This document shows positions 1-5,527 of a stretch of 7,387 bases of DNA, piece after piece. Below the pieces are notes generated by a model. That model saw only the letters and a program-made list of their open reading frames with translations. It made no database searches and was not told the DNA's origin. The translations under genes and the position numbers were made by a program. This DNA is from Desulfobulbaceae bacterium. Lineage in GTDB: Bacteria; Desulfobacterota; Desulfobulbia; Desulfobulbales; Desulfobulbaceae. The first letter of the stretch is position 1; each line of letters starts with the position of its first letter. The stretch covers positions 1-7,387 of the forward strand of contig DRLX01000225.1 in assembly GCA_011322715.1 (NCBI GenBank). Direction: 5' to 3'.

Positions 1-411
1 ATTTCCCTGCCCTCGCTGAAAAAAAGAATAGACCAGTATCCGCAGGAACTGGATCTGCTGGCAAACCATTTAATCAGGAAAATAGCCGGCAGGGATACGA
101 AAAAGTTACAGGATAAGGTGAGTGCGGTTTTGCAACGACCTGAAAATAAAGGCTATCAGTGGCCCGGAAATGTGCGCGAACTGGAACAGGTCATCCGCAG
201 AATCATCCTGCACGGTTCATGTCGATTGCCTGCACCAAGAAACCGTCAAGACAACGACAATCACCTGATATTTGATCAACAACCGACTGTGGCCGAACTG
301 ACCAGCCATTACTGCCGCCTCCTGTATGAAAAACATAAAAATTACCAGGCAATTGCCCGCATTACCGGCCTTGACCGGCGGACCGTTAAAAAATATGTTG
401 AGCAGAACTGA
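1..411 (+). CDS. Sigma-54-dependent transcriptional activator, C-terminal part (5' end outside window)
   Basis: The frame is open from base 1 to the TGA at 409-411 and gives 136 residues; the start lies upstream of the window. The fragment holds the end of the AAA+ sigma-54-interaction domain, with WPGNVREL at visible residues 54-61. This motif is diagnostic of bacterial enhancer-binding proteins. A linker follows, then a Fis-type helix-turn-helix at about residues 113-134 (NYQAIARITGLDRRTVKKYV). Such proteins bind upstream sites and use ATP hydrolysis to open sigma-54 promoters. The N-terminal sensory or receiver domain is not visible, so the signal and the targets are unknown. The next gene is convergent. 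I found no -24/-12 (GG-N10-GC) promoter in front of the neighbouring genes, so a local target is not supported. Family assignment is secure; the specific role is not. Confidence 0.93.
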   Translation: MSLPSLKKRIDQYPQELDLLANHLIRKIAGRDTKKLQDKVSAVLQRPENKGYQWPGNVRELEQVIRRIILHGSCRLPAPRNRQDNDNHLIFDQQPTVAELTSHYCRLLYEKHKNYQAIARITGLDRRTVKKYVEQN

Positions 412-448
412 GCACAGGGAAACCGGACGGGAAACGCGATGGGGAGGA

Positions 449-490
449 TAAAAAAACAGACCCACAACAGCTGCAACTAACTGTTGCGGG
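449..490 (-). terminator. Intrinsic terminator of the alanine-rich protein gene
   Basis: Read on the minus strand, CCCGCAACAG and CTGTTGTGGG form a 10-bp stem with one G-U pair and a 10-nt loop (461-490). The sequence continues TCTGTTTTTTT (451-460). It starts 30 nt after the stop codon of the gene at 521-877. On the plus strand the stem carries an A-C mismatch and is followed by GC-rich sequence, so it should act mainly on minus-strand transcripts. Confidence 0.85.
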
Positions 491-520
491 CCCGGATACA
501 ACGAAAAAGAACAAAATATT

Positions 521-877
521 TTACTTTGCAGCGCCTTTGACGGCATCAGCCGCAGCGCCGGCGGCTTTTTGGGTTCCCGTCAGCGCCTCTGTTGCCTTTT
601 GCGCAGCCGCATCAACAACCTTATCGGCCTGTTCCTTGGCCACGCCAATAGCCTTGTCCTTTGCGCTGTTTACAACCTCTGTTGCCGCGTCTTTTGCCGC
701 GTCCGTCACACCCTTTGCAACCTCGGTCGTTGCCTGTCCGGCAGAGCTCTCGGAAACGCCGGTCACGGCTTTTTCCGCTGCCGCCCCGACACTGGAAGCA
801 TACGCGGAAAAAGCAATACCGAAACTAAAGGCAACGGCAGCGGCAATACACAAGGTGGTTTTCCTACTTGTCTTCAT
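521..877 (-). CDS. Secreted alanine-rich helical protein, LEA-like, function unknown
   Basis: The gene encodes 118 residues. Residues 1-27 look like a Sec signal peptide: KTSRK, then a hydrophobic stretch, ending in AYA with probable cleavage before S28. The only cysteine (C10) is not in a lipobox, so a lipoprotein is unlikely. The mature part, about 91 residues, is very rich in Ala, Lys, Asp, Glu and Val. It has a quasi-repeating pattern (TDAAKDAATEVV, KDKAIGVAKEQADKVVDAA) predicting long amphipathic helices, as in LEA group 3 or apolipoprotein-like proteins. It has no catalytic motif. The start is supported by AGGAG at 884-888, 6 nt before the ATG, and a good terminator follows. It stands as a single-gene unit. 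A periplasmic stress-protective or envelope-associated helical protein is only inference from composition. The reality of the gene is well supported by the ribosome binding site, signal peptide and terminator. Confidence 0.85.
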   Translation of the reverse strand: MKTSRKTTLCIAAAVAFSFGIAFSAYASSVGAAAEKAVTGVSESSAGQATTEVAKGVTDAAKDAATEVVNSAKDKAIGVAKEQADKVVDAAAQKATEALTGTQKAAGAAADAVKGAAK

Positions 878-1064
878 GTTTATCTCCTGAAAAAATTTAG
901 GTAAAAAAGTTCGTTAACATACGATCTATACTTTCAGGGAAGAACATTTAGTCGAACAAACCCTTTCTTCCCAATAAAAAAGCGGTAAAGATCAGCAAAC
1001 AAACAGTAAGGATTTTCAAGAGATAGAAGTCAGCTCCGGCGGGAATTTCACCCTGCCCTTCCCA
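878..1064 (-). promoter_or_regulatory. Intergenic region upstream of the alanine-rich gene, with 8-bp inverted repeat
   Basis: This stretch separates the selenoprotein gene end from the alanine-rich gene start. It holds a perfect 8-bp inverted repeat, GGGAAGAA at 937-944 and TTCTTCCC at 965-972, about 60 nt before the start codon. On the minus strand, TATAGA at 925-930 lies just downstream of the repeat and could be a -10 element, but no good -35 is seen at the right distance. The repeat could be an operator or an mRNA leader hairpin; the sequence alone does not decide. Confidence 0.35.
1038..1057 (-). terminator. Weak hairpin after the selenoprotein gene
   Basis: Starting 7 nt beyond the stop codon, the minus strand can fold GGC-A-GGG with CCC-GCC into six pairs with a bulged A and a 7-nt loop. 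No T run follows, so it is a poor intrinsic terminator. It may only protect the 3' end. Confidence 0.25.
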
Positions 1065-1892
1065 TTACGAATGACAAAAGGACAAGGCCTCAGCGGCAAT
1101 CCTCATATGTTCCTTCTCCGCCTGGGCAATGGACAGAAAGGCCTCCTCCATGGGACGCTCTGCAAAATAATCAGCCATATTCCGATACAAATCATAGGCC
1201 GCATACTCAATGGAAATCGACAGCTCGACAATATCAAGACAGGGATCATCATGCTCCCCATCAAGGAATTGTCGCATGGCCGTGACACTCCGACCGCCTT
1301 CCAGCACCTCTCCCGGCAGGGTTGCATACAGCGCGTCAAAGGGCTCCGCCTCAGGATATTCCTGCTGGTAATAGTGATAGATCAACCGGGCATGTCCCTC
1401 CTCGGCCCGGGCAAGGAGATCAATAAAACGGGCAAACTCCTGCTCTCTGTGTCTGGCAAGAACCTCGGAATAAAAGATATACGCGCCCTTTTCCATGTCC
1501 ATTGCCCGATACAGGATATTTTTTGGATCCCCATGAAGAGAAAATGCCGCCATTTTCGGAAAATCGGGTACGGCATGATCATTCCAACCTAAAATTCCAC
1601 CGGTTAGATTATAAATCCTTTCCACCGGCAATCGGCCGGAACCGGCAAGCAGGGCCGCAGCCTGCGACCTTTTACCTGAGCGTCAGTAAAAAATGACATC
1701 CCGGTTCACGGGCAGCTCACTCAGGCGGGCGGAAAGCTCACCCAACGGCAGCAACCTGGCCCCGGCAATGTGTCCTGCCTGGTATTCATTATGCTGTCTG
1801 ACATCAATGAGCTGGTATTCATTTTCCTGATGACTATGCATATATTCCCGCAGTTCATCAGCATTGAGGTTGGTAAACTCCGTATTAGCCAT
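1065..1892 (-). CDS. Rhodanese/ferritin-like fusion protein, predicted selenoprotein (in-frame TGA = Sec70)
   Basis: Read through one in-frame TGA (1683-1685), this is a single 275-residue protein. Residues 1 to about 110 form a rhodanese domain: LIDVRQHNEYQAGHIAGA, then VIFY-U70-RSGKRS, then YNLTGGILGW. In the family the residue after VIFY is the catalytic cysteine of the CRSGxRS loop, so Sec replaces exactly the persulfide-forming residue. Residues about 128-275 form a four-helix ferritin/rubrerythrin-like domain with E134, E164xxH167, E229 and E259xxH262, a complete diiron ligand set. The ATG at 1892 has GAGGG at 1900-1904. The second half carries no further stop and keeps the frame, arguing against decay. 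Automated calling would give two genes, 1683-1892 and 1065-1631 (from TTG). tilS lies 82 nt upstream on the same strand. A role in sulfur transfer coupled to peroxide or iron chemistry is inference. The alternative is a nonsense mutation or base error in a Cys codon. Confidence 0.85.
1644..1676 (-). promoter_or_regulatory. Bacterial SECIS-like hairpin following the Sec TGA codon
   Basis: On the minus strand, 6 nt after the TGA, GGTAA (1676-1672) can pair with TTGCC (1648-1644). After a small internal loop, GGTCGCA (1669-1663) pairs with TGCGGCC (1659-1653), giving seven pairs including one U-G. The apical loop is GGC (1662-1660). The first loop G lies 20 nt after the TGA. Bacterial SECIS elements, as in E. 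coli fdhF, lie in the coding region just after UGA and expose a G at the start of the apical loop about 16-37 nt away. The fit is good. SelB binding is inferred. Confidence 0.7.
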
Positions 1893-1974
1893 GGTGAATC
1901 CCTCTTTTATCTAATTTTGGCGACTGAAGCCGCTCCTCCAGTGTCTCGGTTGCTTTGCCGGTCCCGGCACGCTT

Positions 1975-3006
1975 TTAACGGCTATCGGACAGCCTGCCGC
2001 GCCAGGGTTTTCGTCCCTTGGGATAGGAGAATTCAAGCGCGTCCCGTTGAATATCGACCCGCAATCCTCTGCTTAAATGCAATTCACTGCCGTTTCGCCC
2101 GTCAATTGCCGCCTGCTGGATATTCATAATGTGTGCATAACGGGCCGGACACCTAAGGGACCAGAGCAAGCGTTCAAGGAGTCTGCGCTGGAGACAGGCA
2201 TGGAGGGCGACAAATCCATCCCGTTCCAGCACGCATGACTCTTCCTCACCATCGGGCCCGGGCCGGACCAGTCGTTGCCGGACTTTTTCTACACAACCGG
2301 TGAGATAGTTCTCATCCTCGCTGAAATTCTCAGCTGTTTTCAACAAGGCGCTTCGTATTCCCGGGTCAAAATCTTTTTCCAGAAGCGGCAGAAGAACATG
2401 CCGCACCCTGTTTCGCAGGTAATAAAGTTCATCATTGCTGGAATCATGGCAATAAGAAATACCACGATCGGTAAGATATTCCAGTACTTGCTCTTTTGTT
2501 GTATGCAGCAGGGGACGAATCAAATCATCATTGTATAGCCGCATTCCGGCAAGACCTTTGCGTCCGCTACCGCGCAACAGCCGCAGCAAAATCTCTTCCA
2601 CCTGGTCATCAGCCGTATGGGCAACGGCTATGGTCTTGGCACCATATCGATGTGCGCAATCACGCAGGGCCTGATAACGAAGTCGGCGTGCGGCATCCTC
2701 AATAGAGCGTTTTTCACTGTCGGCACACGCTTTTGTGTTGACGGACAGTATCTCGCATGGGACTCCAAGAACTTGTGCCGCCCGACTCACGCGACCGATT
2801 TCTCCGGGAATTTCATCCGGGCGAAGTCCATGATCAACATAAGCGGCAACCAGACCACATTGCATCGTACGTTGCAGGGATGCAAGGATATGAAGGAGAG
2901 CCATGGAATCAGGCCCGGCTGAAACGGCAACGATTACCGTAGACTCCGGCTTAACGAGCCTCCGGTTTCGGATAATACGACCAATGGTACATTCAAGGTT
3001 CACCAT
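1975..3006 (-). CDS. tilS: tRNA(Ile)-lysidine synthase, short form
   Basis: TilS attaches lysine to C34 of the CAU-anticodon tRNA-Ile, using ATP, so that it reads AUA codons and is charged with isoleucine. It is cytosolic and normally essential. The 343-residue product has the N-type PP-loop ATPase motif SAGPDS at residues 29-34 (usual form SGGxDS), VDHGLRP at 57-63, SIEDAARRLRY at 101-111, AHTADDQVEE at 129-138 with LLRGSGRKGLAGM following, and DSSN to RNRVRH at 188-203. It is shorter than E. coli TilS (about 430 residues) and appears to lack the C-terminal TilS_C domain, as the short Aquifex enzyme does. The ATG at 3006 lacks a strong Shine-Dalgarno sequence. The gene is divergent from hpt and lies upstream of the selenoprotein gene, possibly cotranscribed with it; I saw no terminator between them. 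Confidence 0.95.
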   Translation of the reverse strand: MVNLECTIGRIIRNRRLVKPESTVIVAVSAGPDSMALLHILASLQRTMQCGLVAAYVDHGLRPDEIPGEIGRVSRAAQVLGVPCEILSVNTKACADSEKRSIEDAARRLRYQALRDCAHRYGAKTIAVAHTADDQVEEILLRLLRGSGRKGLAGMRLYNDDLIRPLLHTTKEQVLEYLTDRGISYCHDSSNDELYYLRNRVRHVLLPLLEKDFDPGIRSALLKTAENFSEDENYLTGCVEKVRQRLVRPGPDGEEESCVLERDGFVALHACLQRRLLERLLWSLRCPARYAHIMNIQQAAIDGRNGSELHLSRGLRVDIQRDALEFSYPKGRKPWRGRLSDSR

Positions 3007-3087
3007 TCTTGAAAATAGCCTGGGAATGCAGTATTGAGATGAATAAGACTTTTTATTAATCTTTTTCTAATATATAAAAAACCAACC
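3007..3087. promoter_or_regulatory. AT-rich divergent promoter region between tilS and hpt
   Basis: These 81 bp separate two divergent starts and are much richer in A and T than their surroundings, notably 3047-3085. On the plus strand TTGAAA (3009-3014) stands 17 nt before TATTGA (3032-3037), a mediocre sigma-70-type pair. TATATA near 3071 could serve either direction. That promoters lie here follows from the layout; the exact elements are uncertain. Confidence 0.45.
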
Positions 3088-3456
3088 ATGACGGATGTGG
3101 AATACAAACGCTCGATTCGCGATCACCTGTTGCGGGCGTACATGCTCAGTGACGAAAAAATCGCCATCTTTCTTCCCCGTTTTCTTACCACTCTGAAAAC
3201 CCACCTGGACAACCTGCAGCAACCATTGCAGACGGAAAATCTGGAGGAACTGAGCAAAGCCGCCCATACCCTGAAAGGAGCGCTTCTCAACCTGGGCCTA
3301 AAGGAACTTGCCGACATCGCCTATCACATCGAGCTGCAGAGCCGGGCCGGGGACGAAACAACCGACTACTCGGCGCTGTTCGAGCGACTATGCCGGGAAA
3401 TCAACTCCTTTGCGGGAGCTGATACCAAACAGGAAACCGACAAATTATCTCAATAA
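3088..3456 (+). CDS. Stand-alone Hpt (histidine phosphotransfer) domain protein
   Basis: The 122-residue product is essentially a single Hpt four-helix domain. The motif AAHTLKGALLNLGLKELA at residues 58-75 marks the phosphorylatable histidine as H60, with K63 and G64 in their conserved places. Such proteins carry phosphate between response-regulator receiver domains, or from a hybrid histidine kinase to a final regulator. There is no kinase, receiver or output domain here and no partner gene beside it, so it is an orphan phosphorelay part. Residues 110-122 form a polar tail. The ATG at 3088 is the only reasonable start after the in-frame stop at 3055-3057. No Shine-Dalgarno sequence precedes it (the upstream sequence reads AAAAAACCAACC), suggesting weak or unusual initiation. 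It is monocistronic, with a terminator 83 nt after the stop. Confidence 0.9.
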   Translation: MTDVEYKRSIRDHLLRAYMLSDEKIAIFLPRFLTTLKTHLDNLQQPLQTENLEELSKAAHTLKGALLNLGLKELADIAYHIELQSRAGDETTDYSALFERLCREINSFAGADTKQETDKLSQ

Positions 3457-3538
3457 CCACAGGTGGAATACAATTGTTGTGCGTGTCGCAGGGGCGATTT
3501 ATTCACCTGCTCCGCCATACGAACGATCATGCCACCAT

Positions 3539-3566
3539 GGCGGCTGAAGCCGCCCCTGATTTTTTT
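3539..3566 (+). terminator. Strong intrinsic terminator of the hpt gene
   Basis: GGCGGC (3539-3544), loop TGAA, GCCGCC (3549-3554), then CCTGA and a run of seven T (3560-3566). This is a classical Rho-independent terminator on the plus strand. The minus strand has no T run after the stem, so it is directional. Confidence 0.88.
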
Positions 3567-3622
3567 GGGTTGCGGGGTTCCCGCCTTACAAGAAGGGTCA
3601 CCTTACACTCCGGCAGTAATAC

Positions 3623-3654
3623 CAGTCACCGAATCAAATTCGATCCGGTGACTG
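3623..3654. terminator. Hairpin terminator between convergent hpt and pntB
   Basis: On the minus strand, beginning 10 nt after the pntB stop codon, CAGTCACCGGATC pairs with GATTCGGTGACTG. The stem has 13 pairs with one G-U and a 6-nt loop. The following minus-strand bases, GTATTACT, are only moderately T-rich. On the plus strand the same stem has one A-C mismatch and is followed by TTTGTTTCTG, so it may back up the hpt terminator as well. It is likely the pntB terminator, acting in both directions. Confidence 0.65.
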
Positions 3655-3664
3655 TTTGTTTCTG

Positions 3665-5047
3665 CTAATCAGCGTCCTTAAATTCGGCAATCAAGGCCTG
3701 GATAGAGGCCTTGGCATCGCCGAAGTACATCCGGGTATTGGGACGAAAGAACAGTGCATTCTGAATTCCGGCAAAACCGGGATTCATGGACCGCTTGAGC
3801 ACGATAACGGTTTTGGCTTTAAAGGTCTCAATGATGGGCATGCCGTAGATGGGGCTGTTTTCATCCTCTATGGCCGCCGGATTGACCACGTCATTGGCCC
3901 CGATGACCACACAGACATCAATGGAATCCATTCTCGGGTTGATATCATCCATCTCCACCAACTGATCATAGGGCACATTGGCTTCCGCCAGCAGGACGTT
4001 CATGTGGCCCGGCATACGACCGGCGACCGGATGAATGGCATAGACGACCTCGGTGTCATTAGCTTCCAGCAGGTCACCAAGCTCTTTGGTTACATGCTGG
4101 GCCTGGGCCACGGCAAGCCCGTAACCAGGAACAAAGGCAACCGAATCGGCGGCTTCAAGGATATAATAGACATCCTCGGCTGAAGCCGGTCGAACTTCTC
4201 CCTGCGGACCATCCCCTTCAGTTGCCTTGACCGCGCTGCCGAATCCGGAAAAAAGCACGTTGGCCAGGGAACGGTTCATGGCCTTGCACATAATCCGGGT
4301 CAGGATGATACCGGATGCCCCGACCAGAGCGCCGGCAACAATCAATATATTGTTGGAAATAACAAAACCGGCGGCACAGGCTGCCAGTCCGGAATAACTG
4401 TTAAGCAGGGAAATAACCACGGGCATATCGGCACCGCCGATGGGCAGGGTCGAGGTGACGCCGAACCCCAGGGCTACCAGGACGATGAGTATAAAAAGGG
4501 TATATCCCCAGCCGGTTGCCGGGCTCACGGCAAAAAGCGCCGCCGCAATGACGGCAGTCACAAGAATAGCACCGTTAATCAGGTGCTGTCCTTTAAAGAC
4601 AACCGCTTTCTGGCTGATTTTACCACTCAATTTCCCAAAGGCAACCATAGAACCGGTAAAGGTCACCCCACCGATAAAAGCCGACAGAAAAGCAACGATA
4701 GCAATAAAGGTCGACATCTGCGGATACTGATGATACTCGGCCCAGGCAAGGAGCAGGCTTGAAATACCGCCAAAACCATTAAACAGGGCCACCATTTCCG
4801 GCATCTGGGTCATTTCCACCTTGTAGGCGGTGACCAGGCCGATGACCGTGCCGATTCCCATGCCCAATATAATCCAACCATAGGAAAGGCCGCTGGCCAG
4901 CAGGGTTGCGACAATGGCCAGCAGCATGCCCAGTGCCGACAGCAGATTACCCCGCCTGGCCGTGGACGGCGAGCTGAGCATTTTTAAACCGAAAATAAAC
5001 AGCGCCGCCGAGACTATATAGGCAAAGTTGATTGAAACAAGACTCAT
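3665..5047 (-). CDS. pntB: Proton-translocating NAD(P)+ transhydrogenase, beta subunit
   Basis: PntB is the integral membrane and NADP(H)-binding subunit of the enzyme that uses the proton gradient to drive hydride transfer from NADH to NADP+. The 460-residue length matches E. coli PntB (462). Residues 1 to about 265 form the multi-helix membrane domain II, with VEMTQMPEMVALFNGFGG at 77-94, FTGSMVAFGKLSGKIS at 130-145 and ADMPVVISLLNSYSG at 206-220. Domain III has GYGLAVAQAQ at 308-317, HPVAGRMPGHMNVLLAEA at 339-356, GANDVVNPAA at 383-392 and KRSMN at 418-422, which binds the NADP phosphate. The start ATG overlaps the pntAb stop (ATGA, 5044-5047) and is preceded by GGGAGG, so the two are translationally coupled. 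Position 90 is Asn where E. coli has the channel residue His91. Confidence 0.97.
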   Translation of the reverse strand: MSLVSINFAYIVSAALFIFGLKMLSSPSTARRGNLLSALGMLLAIVATLLASGLSYGWIILGMGIGTVIGLVTAYKVEMTQMPEMVALFNGFGGISSLLLAWAEYHQYPQMSTFIAIVAFLSAFIGGVTFTGSMVAFGKLSGKISQKAVVFKGQHLINGAILVTAVIAAALFAVSPATGWGYTLFILIVLVALGFGVTSTLPIGGADMPVVISLLNSYSGLAACAAGFVISNNILIVAGALVGASGIILTRIMCKAMNRSLANVLFSGFGSAVKATEGDGPQGEVRPASAEDVYYILEAADSVAFVPGYGLAVAQAQHVTKELGDLLEANDTEVVYAIHPVAGRMPGHMNVLLAEANVPYDQLVEMDDINPRMDSIDVCVVIGANDVVNPAAIEDENSPIYGMPIIETFKAKTVIVLKRSMNPGFAGIQNALFFRPNTRMYFGDAKASIQALIAEFKDAD

Positions 5048-5337
5048 TGTGCGCCTCCCTTGACTTTCTTCTTAAACATCTCAAGCATTCTGTTGGTTAC
5101 AGCATATCCGCCGACCACGTTGATGGTAGCGAAAACAACGGCCAGGGTGCTCAAAAAAATTGCAAATCCGAGATGCTCGGATTTCAGGGAGGCCAGCGCG
5201 CCGATCAGGGTAATGCCTGAAATGGCATTTGAACCCGACATGAGTGGAGTGTGCAGGGTGGAAGGCACCTTAGATATCAGTTCAAAGCCTAAAAATATGG
5301 CCAATACGAAAATTAATGTCAAATATACAGCTTCCAT
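5044..5337 (-). CDS. pntAb: NAD(P)+ transhydrogenase, alpha subunit part 2 (membrane part)
   Basis: This 97-residue protein is the small membrane piece of the split alpha subunit; in E. coli it is the C-terminal end of a single PntA. It has three hydrophobic segments at roughly residues 3-21, 38-50 and 56-78. The conserved VPSTLHTPLMSGSNAISG lies at 24-41 and GGYAVTNRMLEMF at 76-88. With PntB it forms the proton-conducting domain II. The ATG at 5337 has GAGGAA just upstream (about 5342-5347), and its stop overlaps the pntB start by 4 nt. pntAa lies upstream, but 190 nt away, an unusually large gap caused by the inverted-repeat element. Confidence 0.95.
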   Translation of the reverse strand: MEAVYLTLIFVLAIFLGFELISKVPSTLHTPLMSGSNAISGITLIGALASLKSEHLGFAIFLSTLAVVFATINVVGGYAVTNRMLEMFKKKVKGGAQ

Positions 5338-5360
5338 TTATTCCTCACTTTTAATGAACT

Positions 5361-5521
5361 CGTAAAAAGTCTGAACAGTTCTTAAAGATGGCTAAGTAAA
5401 AACATAGATATATAGGTAAGCGTAGACTCCGAGGAGTGGTGTTCCGGGGCGGGTCTCAACTATACAGGGAGTCTGTTGTGAATCGCCCCGGGACAGGACG
5501 CCATCGATCGAAGTTTTTACG
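5361..5521. repeat. Nested imperfect palindrome (MITE-like or structured leader) between pntAa and pntAb
   Basis: Four arms are nested around one centre: CGTAAAAAGT (5361-5370) with AGTTTTTACG (5512-5521), the outer 8 bases matching perfectly; GATGGC (5387-5392) with GCCATC (5500-5505); TTCCGGGGCG (5442-5451) with CGCCCCGGGA (5484-5493), one mismatch; and TCTCAAC (5454-5460) with GTTGTGA (5475-5481), one mismatch. The left half contains an extra 49 nt with its own small palindrome, ACTCC-GA-GGAGT (5427-5438). No credible coding frame is present. It fills most of the 190-nt gap and begins 7 nt after the pntAa stop. A small non-autonomous mobile or repetitive element is my favoured reading; an mRNA processing or attenuation structure is the alternative. 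Confidence 0.6.
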
Positions 5522-5527
5522 CCGCCA

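Noticed and set aside
537..904. Plus-strand open frames of 111-117 residues opposite the alanine-rich gene
   Set aside because: They are antisense shadows of a GC-biased, alanine-rich coding sequence. They lack family motifs and ribosome binding sites, while the minus-strand gene has a signal peptide, ribosome binding site and terminator.
1683..1892. Stand-alone 69-residue truncated rhodanese plus a separate ferritin-like gene at 1065-1631
   Set aside because: Both parts are in the same frame, and the only interruption is a TGA at the catalytic Cys codon followed by a SECIS-like hairpin. The second part would need a TTG start in mid-domain.
3460..3509. Inverted repeat CAGGTG...CACCTG after hpt
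   Set aside because: Only about nine pairs with a bulged G and a loop of about 30 nt. No T run or half-site symmetry makes it more than a chance fold beside the much stronger terminator at 3539.
3656..4183. 175-residue plus-strand open frame antisense to pntB
   Set aside because: It lies entirely within the highly conserved NADP-binding region of pntB on the other strand, with no recognisable domain.
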